Part shown: one piece after another, positions 34,526 to 45,185 of the stretch
Numbering within the stretch: the first letter of the stretch is position 1
How the letters are laid out: each line of letters begins with the position of its first letter
Source of the DNA: Saturnia japonica
Taxonomy: Eukaryota > Arthropoda > Insecta > Lepidoptera > Saturniidae
Assembly: GCA_033032175.1 (NCBI GenBank)
Contig: CM065328.1
Coordinates: 6,882,690 to 6,946,689 of the forward strand
Length of the DNA: 64,000 bases
Reading direction: 5' to 3'
Translations under genes and position numbers: made by a program
Notes under the pieces: generated by a model
Seen by the model: the letters and a program-made list of their open reading frames with translations, nothing else
What the model was told of the DNA's origin: nothing
Databases searched by the model: none

Positions 34526-34982
34526 TTGAATTGTGTCAACTTTAAAATATTTTTTTGTACTTGCTGCTTCTAAAGACTATTACCTGATGACATTCGACGT
34601 AAAGACCGCGTTCTTGAATGGAGAGCTGGAAGGAAATGTGTATATGAATATACCATTTGGATATGAAAATCAGCCTGGAAAAGTTTGTCAATTAAAGAAA
34701 TCCATATATGGGTTAAAACAAGCTCCTATTTGATGGAATAAAAGATTTACAAAAGCAATATTAAAACTTGGATTGACAGCTACTAAAACAGATCAGTGTG
34801 TGTTCACAAATGAAGATAATACAACAATAATAGCAATCTATGTAGATGATGGACTTGCTGTGGCGAAAGACAAGAAAATGTTAATTAGGATTTTAAACTG
34901 CCTAGAAAAGGAATTTGAAATAAAAGTATACAAAGATGTAACTACTTTTATTGGATTTGAAGTTAAGAATACCGAAAAAGCT
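34526..34982 (+). pseudogene. Copia element 2, RT middle part
   Basis: Resumes after the 7.8 kb insertion: [20 protein letters not shown], then [10 protein letters not shown], a TGA in place of the expected Trp codon (34732-34734), then QCVFTNEDNTTIIAIYVDDG with the YVDD catalytic motif. Broken at 34982 (FIGFEVKNTEKA) by the 634-bp TIR element. Confidence 0.85.
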
Positions 34983-35616
34983 GTGGCGACTTATCACAAT
35001 AAATAGTTGTTACTTCAGCCACATTCTATTTTGTTTATGATAGACTGGCTGACTTTCATGTTTTGAAAAATATAAAAGAAGACCCCTGTCACGGACTGAC
35101 AAGAAGATATATTATTCTGTAATCGATTATGAGCGACAAAATAAATACAGTAATAATTGAAATGCTGAGCTGCATTTTTTAATTAATAGGATCCGCCAAA
35201 CGATCCTATAATTGGTGACCCCGACGTGATTTTTAGTCCACGTGCATAGCTGTGTACATTTTTGTGCTCGCTTACCAAATCGTTCGTGGTACCAATATAG
35301 GTCGGGATTCCGTGATTGTGGTGATTGTGAACGGTTGCAGCTACACGATCTGCTGCTGCTACGATTGCGTGACTTCCCTCTATATGATCCCCCCGTAACT
35401 GTAAGAGAAGCAACAGCACGGGAGAGGTCTGTTACTTGTTCTTGAAGCGAGAGGAATGCATTCTGTTCCGGTGCTGGTGGGTTAAGTGAAAGTGTACTAG
35501 CACCTACCTCAATTACCTGACTTTCATGTTTTGAAAAAGATAAAAGTCAGCCAGTCTATCATAAACAAAATAGAATGTGGCTGAAGTAACAACTATTTAT
35601 TGTGATAAGTCGCCAC
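34983..35616. mobile_element. 634-bp element with perfect 73-bp TIRs and 6-bp target duplication
   Basis: GTGGCGACTTATCACAATAA at 34983 and its reverse complement ending at 35616 form inverted repeats of 73 bp with no mismatch. AAAGCT flanks both ends (34977-34982, 35617-35622), and removing the element plus one AAAGCT restores the Copia frame (...TEKA then ITLKQETYI). The interior is built from Gypsy-type retroelement pieces: an LTR-like end plus primer site (35211-35231) and an inverted gag piece. A further 28-bp motif (gactttcatgttttgaaaaa) occurs twice in direct orientation (35052 and 35519). Confidence 0.75.
35190..35480 (-). pseudogene. Gypsy (Mag-like) gag C-terminal fragment inside the TIR element
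   Basis: On the minus strand one frame reads PAPEQNAFLSLQEQVTDLSR, an RS-rich stretch and DLYWYHERFGKRAQKC, the conserved end of Gypsy/Mag-type Gag proteins in insects. It is in inverse orientation to the adjacent primer-site-like sequence (TGGTGACCCCGACGTGA, 35214-35230). Only a fragment. Confidence 0.6.
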
Positions 35617-36390
35617 AAAGCTATTACACTGAAACAAGAAACCTACATTGAAAATCTATTGAAGAAATTTAGTATGGAAAATTCTAAGCCTGTTAATACA
35701 CCCTGTAATACAGAAAATAAAATAGAAATACAAAACACATATACTACAAACTTCCCATATAGTGAACTGATAGGAGGACTTCTATACCTATCTACAAGAA
35801 CAAGGCCAGATATAAATAAAGCTGTGAATAAAGCAAGCAGAAAAATAGAAAACCCTACAAAAGATGATGTGATAGCTGCAAAGAAAATATTAAAATATTT
35901 AAACGGAACAAGACAAAAAGGAATAATGTACAAGAAAGGAGGAGATATTTCTAAATTAAATGCATGCTGTGAAGTTAAATTAAAGTCAGCAGACTATGCA
36001 AATTGTGTTGAAACAAGACGCAGTACAACCGGATATGTATTAATGTTAGCAGAAGGACCGGTATCTTGGTGTTAAAAACGACAACCAATTGTAGCTTTAT
36101 CATGAACTGAGGCAGAGTATATTGCAGCGGCTGATTGCTGTAAGGAACGCTTATATTTAAAGTCATTTTTAAAAAGTTCATCGGTACTGAAGTTGCAGTG
36201 ATATTCAATGTTGATAACCAAAGCTCTACTCAACTGATCAAAACGGGTTTTTTCAATAAGAGATCCAAACACATTGATGGGAGGTACTATTTCATCCATA
36301 AAATTATAAAAAGGTTGAAATAAATATTAAATATTGTCCTACTGATAAACAAACTGCAGATATATTTACAAAATTTGTTAAATAATAAAT
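35617..36390 (+). pseudogene. Copia element 2, RT end and RNase H
   Basis: ITLKQETYIENLLKKFSMEN, then SELIGGLLYLSTRTRPDINK, KKILKYLNGTRQKGIMYKK and RSTTGYVLMLAEGPVSWC lead into the RNase H part. After a stop at 36073-36075, frameshifted sequence carries TEAEYIAAADCC and the closing DIFTKFV block near 36360. The element's 3' LTR must lie just downstream but is interrupted by the LINE insertion at 36612. Confidence 0.85.
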
Positions 36391-36809
36391 TTAATTTTCA
36401 TTGCAAAAATATTGTTAATTAAATATGTTTTTTTATAATTTAAGAAGCACCTACTGGTAAAACACTAACTTTAAATTTGAATAAGAAAAGTATATAATAG
36501 AAAGTATTATTTAAATTGTAAACAATTTTAACAAAAGGTTGTGTTAGTAGGTACATCCCTATTAAATGTGACACATCAGTAATTGTTGGAAAGTACACGA
36601 CTCTTCTAAGGGAGCGCGGGGAATCTTCAAATTTGGCGGTCGACATTTTTTGATTTTAAATAATTGTGGCGTTATATTTTCATTGTTATTGTTTATTCTT
36701 ATAGTTTGTTTTTCTTTTCAACTTTTATATCTGTAATTTTGTGTAGTTTAGTTAATTTTGTGTAGCTTCGAGAACATTCAGTGGTAAGTTTTTTTATTTT
36801 ATATTAATC

Positions 36810-37834
36810 ATGGATCTGGATCCTGAGCTTGACCCTCCTCCTGACAAACATCCTTTGTTAACACTATTAGATGCAGATAGATATATTTCTTCTGATCCTA
36901 AAATGTTGAACTCAGTATCTGTTGAGGATATGAAAAAGTATAGACGGAAATTGACTCAGACTTTTAAACCAATAAAAGATAAAACTGTTCGGTTTAATAA
37001 GAAGCCATTAATTACAAACACTTCTTTAACAAATCTTCCTGTTTCCACCAAGTTTTCCGAGGTAGCGAGCGCTCTAAGTTCTCATAATACTGACAGTAAT
37101 ACTTCAGATGAGAAATTTTCAAATAATGTTAACAGACAATTTTATAAAGACTCAGACCCCGGTCCATATATTGTTACAGTGGAATTAGTAACAGAGGATC
37201 CAAAAGCAGGTACAACTCTGCATCCACTAAAATTTGGCTACTTTTTACAAAAAAATCAAATGACAGATGTTTTAGAAGACGGAATAAAAAAAATTGGTAG
37301 AAATCGTCTGTCAGTATCATTTAAGTCGTCAATAGCTGCCAATAAATTTTTAAGCAATTCCATATTAGGTAGTAATAATTAAAAAACTTCAATTCCAACT
37401 TGTAATGTATGTAAATCAGGAATAATTCGTGAGATTCCAATTGAGTGGTCGCATAATGACATTATTAATAATTTAAGAATTCCTGATGGATTTGGGTCAA
37501 TCATACGTACCCGTAGGCTTAGTAGGAAGGCCAGTAGCCCAGAGGGCTCTACTTGGATCCCTACACAAACAGTAGTCATAACTTTTGATGGTCAAGCTCT
37601 TCCTTCTCGGGTATTTTGTTTTTATTCATCTCTGCCAGTGGAACAATATATTTACCCAGTAATACAATGTTTAATTGCTGCCGTTTTGGGCACACACGGA
37701 TTCAGTGTAGAAGCAAACCTCGTTGCTTTAAATGTGGTGAGAATCATGATGGTTCATCATGTGATGTAGATGGGGACTACAGATGTATTAATTGTTCTGG
37801 ACTTCACAAAGCCATAGATAAAACTTGTTCATAG
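36810..37834 (+). pseudogene. LINE ORF1 (gag-like, CCHC knuckles), broken
   Basis: Starts ATG at 36810. A first open part (190 codons, MDLDPELDPPPDKHP) ends at a stop at 37380-37382. Sequence goes on in the same frame (IPTCNVCKSGIIREIPIEWS) to a one-base frameshift near 37680. Then the nucleocapsid part follows: CCRFGHTRIQC, CFKCGENHDGSSC (CX2CX3HX4C) and CINCSGLHKAIDKTC (CX2CX3HX6C), ending at 37834. It resembles ORF1 proteins of jockey/I-type LINEs that bind their RNA. Confidence 0.8.
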
Positions 37835-37869
37835 TTTGTGCGTCAAAAAGACATAAATCATCATTTCGA

Positions 37870-40130
37870 AGCCTACATCAGTTTCCTGCCTAACTCCTCT
37901 ACCACCGTTACTGAAGTATAATCTAACAAACTGTAACTGGGAGTTATTTAGTTCAGTTCTGGATAATAAAATAACATCACAACCTGAAGTTTGTTTATCT
38001 AACATAGAACAATCATATGATAACCTTATTACTAGTTTGAAGTTAGCGGCTGATGAATGCTTTCCTTGTAAAAATGTTGCTTGTAGAAATATTCAGTCTC
38101 CACCTTGGTGGGACAAGGAATGTGCTCAGGCTATTCATAGACGAAATATTTCTGAAAAAAGTTGTGACTTGGTGCTTGATTTAAATTCTTTTCTTCAATA
38201 CAAAAATACTTTAGCGGCAACTAAAAGGCTTTTGAAAAAGAAGAAGCGAGATGGTTGGCAACGTTTTTGTTTGTCACTGTCGCCTGAAACTTCTCCCTCT
38301 ATAGTATGGCGAAATATACGTCGTTATAGATCTTCCAAAAAACTAATCATAATTTTTCTTCCTTCTCGCTTGAGTGGGTTGAACCCTTTTTAAATAAACT
38401 GGCCCCAAGTTATGTTCCTAATTTAGATGAAATGCCTTATAATTACATTTCTGATTATAGTAACACCTTGGAGTCCTTAGATGCTCCTTTGTCATTACAG
38501 GAATTGAAATTAGTCTTGAACCGTGTTTCTGATACGTCACCTGGGATTGATGGTATTCCGTATTCTTTTGTGGTTAATGCAAAACCTTTAACTTTATCAT
38601 TTATTTTGAATTTAATAAATATTGTTGTTGAAACTGGTCGCATTCCAAACTCGTGGAAACAACAAATAGTAATTACTATTTTAAAACCTAATAAAGATCC
38701 ATTTGATGCGAATTCTTTCAGGCCTGTGGTTTAGTCATCGGTTTTCTCTAAATTGACAGAACATCTAAGGGACGTAGTGTTTCTGATAGTCATTCAATTT
38801 TTTCGACAGATATTCAAATTTCCTTAACCAGGAATGAAGCATTGGTGGCTGCATTTCTTGATATTGAAGCTGCTTATGATAATGTTGACTTGATAGTACT
38901 AAAAAACAAGCTGCAGAACCTTAATATTCCTTCAAAGTTTATAGATTTCATTTTTAATCTTTTTAGTGGTAGAATCTTATCATCTTATCTTATTATCTTG
39001 AGGACTCTGGGAATGAACAATCACAGCCGAGTACTTTGGAAAGGTGTACCGCAGGGGTCTGTTCTTAGTCCTATATTGTATGATGTTTATACAAATGATC
39101 TAGATTCTGTAGTTTTCCGTCAGTGTTCTGTTCTTCAGTATGCTGATGATTTACTAATTTATTCCTCGAACAGTTCGATAGGTTTGGCTGCTAAAATTGT
39201 AGAGCAGTCATTGGATAGATTATCGCATTGGATGTCTGATCATCGTCTTTTCTTTTCTGTTTCTAAAAGCAAAGTAGTCGTTTTTTCTCGAAGAAAAACT
39301 AATCCTCATATAAGTGTTTCTTTAAATCAGGCGAGCTTACCGATAAGTAACCAAATTATTTTCCTTGGTAGAATATTTGATAGCAAATATACAACAGACA
39401 TTCCGCATGTTAATTACATAGTTGCTAAGTGTGAAAGAAACATTAATATGATGAGAGCACTTTCTGGAGTTTGGTGGGGTGCACATCCTTTTTCTTTAAA
39501 GTTAATATATAATGCAATGATAAGAAGTCTTTTAGACTATGGTTCTTTCACTCTTTGTCCTGTTAATAAATCTGTAATTCATAAACTTAACCTTATCCAA
39601 TCTAAGAGCCTGCGTATTGTCATTGGAGCTATGAAAAGCACTCCCATTGATGCTCTGCAAATAGAATGCGCAGATCCACCCCTTTACATAAGAAGACAGT
39701 TTTTATCAGATCGGTATCTATACAAATCCTTTCAACTTTTGGACCATCCTCTTCATAAAAAAATAACTTATCTTGATAGCCTTATTGTTAAAAATAATAG
39801 CTACTGGCATCGAAGGCCTCTGCCGCATTTAATTCATAGTCTCAGGAATTTACATAAACAGGAATGTACAATCACAAATTTTCCATGTAATCCTCTCTTC
39901 TTTTTTGATTACAGTGTGCTTATTTTCCAACCTGATGTAAGATTATCCATAGGTATAGGAAAATATATGTCAAATACTGATTCCAAACTTTTAAAAATTT
40001 TATTAAAAAGAACGCTCCTAATGCGGAAGTTTTTTTTACTGATTCATTTAAATCTGTTGAACCACTTAAAGGAAATTTTTCAGATTTTTTTGGAAATGTT
40101 TCAACCATTCAAAATAATAAACAAGGAGTA
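37870..40130 (+). pseudogene. LINE reverse transcriptase, frameshifted
   Basis: ORF2 sequence begins with the linker after the endonuclease (PPWWDKECAQAIHRRN, 38100). RT motifs follow: SPGIDGIPYSFV (38550), WKQQIVITILKPNKDP, a stop at 38735, then AAFLDIEAAYDNV (38850), GVPQGSVLSPILYDVYTNDL and the catalytic QYADDLLIYS (39135), with a 429-codon open part at 38842-40131. The disruptions make this copy inactive. Confidence 0.85.
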
Positions 40131-40139
40131 GGTGCTGCT

Positions 40140-40945
40140 TTTTATCAAATTTCGTCTGGATATTTTAAGCTTTTTAAATACTTTTCTCTAATATCTAACT
40201 TTTCTGGGGAATGCGTAGCTATTTAGGAATGTAGCAGTTATATCATAACGGAAAAAATTACCAGGGCTGTGATCTTTACGGATTCTATAAGTTGTTTACA
40301 ATCTCTTTTACATAATCCTTTAAAAAAAAAAATTGGTCACCGATTTCTCTTGTAATTAAAAACAAACTGAAATACTGTGTGCAACTAGGTTTACAAGTTT
40401 CCTTGATATGGATTCCTGGTCATTCAGGTATCCATGGTAATGAAAATGCGGATGGTTTGGCTAAATTGGCAGCTTTTCAAGGTGCTCCTGATAATTATTT
40501 ATATAGCCAGGATTTACTTTCTTTTCTACCTCGTCAAGACTTGGTTGAAAGGTGGAATATGCACTGGGGTCATTCAAGCAAAGGTAAATTTTATAAAAGA
40601 TTTCAATCTTCAATTGCTCTAAAACCGTGGTTCTCCAAATGGAGATTTAGTAAGAAAATTACAACTATTATTTCGAGGCTAAGGTTTGGCCACTGTTGTT
40701 TGCCAGTCCACCTGAACAAATTAAGGATTAGAGATACATCTATCTGTGAGTGTGGTCTGGAAGAGGGTAACATTATGCATATTCTCTACAACTGTTCTCT
40801 TTATAACTCTTTACCACTGTATGATATTTTGTGTAATTATAAGGCTATTCTTCCTTGCGACCTGTCATCTATTCTATCTCTTAATAATCATATATATATT
40901 AAATCATTAGTTAAATTTCTTAATCATCATAAATTGTCATTGTAG
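40140..40945 (+). pseudogene. LINE RNase H domain and ORF2 C-terminus
   Basis: A frameshifted beginning (VIFTDSISCLQSL, near 40270) leads into an open part at 40379-40945: LIWIPGHSGIHGNENADGLA, with the H and D residues of RNase H, then a Cys/His tail (CECGLEEGNIMHILYNC) typical of I/R1-group ORF2 C-termini. Stop at 40945. Confidence 0.8.
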
Positions 40946-41118
40946 GTTTCTAATATTATTTTTCATTGTATTTATTTATTGCCACTTCTTCATTTACCCG
41001 CCTATTCCCTCCATCCGCCTAAAGTATCGAATTCGCATAACTTGAAAATGGCAGTATTAGTCTCTAAAGTTGACTGGGTTGCCAAGATTGAAAACAGAAG
41101 AAGAAGACTCTTCTAAGG

Positions 41119-42640
41119 AGTATTATCTAACGTTCCTGTTTTCTATTGTCTGTCTATCGCCCAAAATCCTTCTTTTTTTTTTCACTGAGTGACTCAATTT
41201 CTCTCGTATTACGAAGCAAACACCATTCTGTGTCAATTTTTTTGATAATCATTGATTTCTAATAAATTGGGAAATTGTCTATAAATGTATTGGTACTATT
41301 GACGAAAGTTAACTTTTTTGTCATTTTCCGGATTGAAAGCCCCTAAACAAAGTTATTTTCATTAGACAATGATAAACTCTATTTCATGGTGTTTCAGTGG
41401 AGTTTGCTTTAACATACCGTGAAGTTGAAAGACCGTATTCGACGTGGTGCGAGCAATTTTGTGAAGTCCCCGTGCAATGATCTTGTGTTACAGGTTGTTG
41501 TTTTTAATAGTTAAGGCCCGTTCTTTAAGCCTAACTTCCTAATCTTTATACTTAGCTCTAACATGATGGCCGCTCCCTTCTTAAAACTTTCTGGGAACTT
41601 TTTTAGCATCCTAAAATCAATGTTCCTAGTTTTTATTTATAATTCACCTCACTTGTGTTCAACAACTAAACTATATTACGTAAAGTGCCGCCAAAATTAT
41701 GCATTATTTGGCTAAATACTGTTATTTAGTTATTATGAATGATCACTATAACGATTCAGTATCCTAATAAGATGGTGGCTCCCTTGTTAGAACTTTCTAG
41801 GAAGTTTTTGTGGGATTTCAGAATGAATGCTTTCAGCTAATATTTATAATCCACTTCACTTATGCACAAAACCCAAACTATATCACGCAAAACGCCACCA
41901 ATATTACATAATATAGTGACGTTAATGAATTAAAAATGAAAACAACAACATGTCACTTCAAGATCCCGCCAAAAACCCTCCCAAGATATCTTCACTATAG
42001 ATTATTATAGAATTATTACATTTAGAGGTGGGCGATTATGAACAATTTACATAATCGAGATATTGGATTATGACTGATTTACATAATGAAAATATTTCGA
42101 TTATGAGCTGAAAGGCTTTTTTTTAGGTCATTCCAACATTCGTAATATGAGAATGATGACTCATAATCGAATGAACTTTTTTTAGCTCTTTCCTTCACAT
42201 TCGTAATTAGATTAATGAATGATCTCTCAATTACCGATTAGTAATTACTAAAGGCTATAATTGAGATATTTCGAGTCATCTTCATAATTGCACACGTATA
42301 ATTACATTAGTTCTCTTAATTGCCTATTTAATTGTGACAACTCTACTTAGTCTGTGATCGTTACCAGATCGTTACACCTCTATCGGGAAATATGCGGGAA
42401 GATATGTCCCTAAGTCTGTAATAGTGTACGTTAAATATCGATAGTTATCGATTGTTCACCTAAAACATCTCTGCTAAAAACTATTTATATTATCGAAACT
42501 ATTGATAGTTTTATAAAATTGGTAAATTAGATTATAATTTAAAACACATTACATTAATGAAAACATACAATTTCCATATGTATAAACTAAAAATAGATTT
42601 CATTTAAAATACTCTATGTTTTGTTTTAAAAACAACAACA
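41119..42640. other. Gene-free stretch with a diverged tandem duplication
   Basis: The right side of the Copia 2/LINE junction. Segments 41555-41715 and 41762-41925 are diverged direct repeats of about 165 bp. Around 42030-42340 there is a cryptic simple repeat built on 'ataatcgatt' and 'gattatgagt' units. No gene recognised. Confidence 0.5.
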
Positions 42641-44020
42641 TATTTAGTTTTTTTTTGTCTTAAGCCTGTTTCGACGTTCATTCAAGATTTGACCGACTTT
42701 TGAAAAAAACTCCTCTGAAGGAACGGATGTAGCTGAAATGCAAAGATAAGCTTCTGCAATTTCCTTTAATCGGCTGTTTGATCTGTTCCAGTAAGAAAAT
42801 GGCCACTCATTTTTATCTATAATTGGTTTTTCTAAATACTGTCGTATGTTAATTTTATTATGGTTTCACTTAGGGATGTGGCCTTTTCTCGAATGTCTAA
42901 AAACCCCAAAAGATCGTTGCGACTTTTATTGGTATTTGACTTCGACGGTGTGTTTATGTTGAAGTCTGTCGGTTATTTTGGATTTGAAGCTAAATGGGTG
43001 GCGTATGCCTTTTCTAGCCACTGGACACCTCTTCTTTCGTAATCATGAGTACCAAAACTTTTTGAAGGGAAACTTCTTTGCGCGCATGAGGGTAAAATGT
43101 TTACGGATGCAACGCGTCACGAAAATGGGAAACGTTTTGAGAGAGAGAGGGAGAGAGCGATTGAGACCGATTGAGAGAGAGTGAGAAAGGGCGAATGTAG
43201 CATGAAGCACGTTACTATGGAGACAATGTGTGAACAGTGAGTTAAATTTATAAATAAACATTTTGTGATAAATTTGTAAATCGTCTTATACTAAGCAGTT
43301 ATTCAGAGTAAGTAATATATTTGTTATCTTTTTGTTAATATACAATTCTATATGGTTATTCGTTTGAAGGTTAGGAAGTTTTAATATTTACAAATAACAT
43401 GTGGCATTTTTATTTGCCACTCGTCATTTAAGAATTTAATATACTTAATATTTTAATGACAATTAAATTTCTTAAATTCCTAACATATGTTCCTTTTTCC
43501 CTCCGTCTGCCTCGGAAATCTAAAGCTTTAGAATAGTATAAATAAAGAAGGAGATTTATTATTAGTTTGCCAATAAAGTTTCACTTCTGACCTGTGTACT
43601 TTGTACGCACGCACTTTTTTTTTTTTAATCGAGTGTCCAGGTTTGTACCTATTACCGTTGGTGTTTTCTTTTCATAGCAATTCAGCCTGGTGTACACCGA
43701 CTTCTTGAATCGTGACAATATCAGCTTACTCTCTTTAATATGAATATAAATTTCAATGTCTGTTAGTCTACTTCTGATACCACGTATTAATGGCAAGATG
43801 AGCGATATTGTCACATAAGTCTGACCAGAGATTTTTTTCGTGGCAGACTCAAATGGTATTTTTACTATTTCTTCAATTATCAATACTCATTAGCATTTAA
43901 TCCTGGTGGAGAACGTTTGCATTTACATAGTGCAAGTGATAATTCATGTTTTACATCAAATATACGCTGGAGCATGTAATAGGCACTGTTTCATTGAGTG
44001 GGAACTTCTTGTATTAATTT
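42641..44020 (-). pseudogene. hAT (ZBED-type) transposase remnant
   Basis: Minus-strand blocks in the right order for hAT transposases: near 43960-43900 a degraded 'VPT.WNS.YYML.R' block, 43883-43581 (ISGQTYVTISLILPLIRGIR), then 42850-42641 with CISATSVPSEEFFSKVGQIL, the C-terminal dimerisation core. Blocks are frameshifted and partly missing, and GA-rich low-complexity sequence sits between them (about 43139-43190). Dead copy. Confidence 0.7.
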
Positions 44021-45185
44021 TTATTCATATTTGATTTTTACAGAAGAATTTTTATAATTTTCGGTAATTCCCTTGAAACGAAACAATACTATACTCGAAT
44101 GAATGAATACTGTCTCCGAATATTCTATGCCAAGGATGACGAAACCTTGGTGGATTATTCCATTTTTTTACGAATAAATAATAATGTGGCTAGGATGTGC
44201 CATCAAAAATTACTATGATTATTAATTATAAACTTCTGCAGTGTTTATTTAAATAAAAGAAAAGGTTAATATGATTTTTGCTGTTGCAAATTCGATGCTA
44301 TAATTCTTTTTAGGTTCGTACTTTGTTACTTTTAGCAAAATGCAAGCTGAACTGGGGTCGTATGACAAACGGTTTCGATGCAAGTTAAAAATTATGCAAT
44401 TATAATTTGTGATAATAATGACTCAGAAAGCATACAAAAAGTATTGTGAAGCACGGGAAGCATTTGTGATATCATGCTATTTCTCTCGCGCAATTTGTTA
44501 TCGTTTTGGCACCACCGACATAAAGATTAGATATCATGACTTAAAAAATGTTTTTTTCTAATAAGGAGTAGATTACGAGTAGATCCACTGCAAGCCCAAA
44601 TTATTTTATTGCGTGCTACGGGCTACCACTAACACTGAACACGCGTGCCATTGGTTTGCTATCCGCAATGGTTCAAATGGTTTATTCTACGTTATAGTTA
44701 CTTGTTTCGGTAATTCCCCGCATGTTAGAATGACGTTACTCTAGAAGTCTAGAGGTGAAAAATAGTCTTAAAATGAACTATAGATTATATAAAATAATTA
44801 TTGATAGTATTGATTATTTTCAACTATCTATTCTATCAATGATTAATGTACATTGTACACTATTATAGTCTGTCATCTGTGGTGTAAAACTGTAAATAAT
44901 TGCACAGACCACAGACTATTAGATGTACAAGTAATTGTGAAAATTTGACAATGTGAATTGATGCTAATTATAATATGTTTTACAACAGTATGTCAATAAA
45001 ATGTGGATGTTATTTAATTTAACTTACAAAATATCAATTTTTAAATTCTACTACAAAAATATCATACAGAAACTGAACAAATAAACGAACAGACCAGCTA
45101 TTTTTTCAAAATATATTGTCATTTTTCAATCAAACCTTCTGTGTTCGTGTTTACAAGTTTGAAGATTTATGTTTTGATTGTAAAA
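44021..45185. other. Upstream region of the paracaspase gene
   Basis: No coding exon or mobile element recognised. It must contain the promoter and 5' UTR of the gene beginning at 45186, but no core-promoter motif could be placed with confidence. There are AT-rich inverted stretches near 44760-44960. Confidence 0.4.

Larger units (their letters stand above)
36612..41105 (+). mobile_element. I-like LINE, full-length ends but endonuclease missing
   Basis: GACTCTTCTAAGG at 36599-36611 recurs exactly at 41106-41118, a 13-bp target duplication. The 3' tail ends in (GAA)n. Between them are a gag-like ORF1, a reverse transcriptase and an RNase H, in the order of I/R1-group LINEs with RNase H. The apurinic endonuclease normally found at the start of ORF2 is absent. 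Confidence 0.85.

Noticed and set aside
42860..43042. + strand frame MVSLRDVAFSRMSKNPKRSL...
   Set aside because: Antisense shadow next to the minus-strand hAT remnant; no family match.
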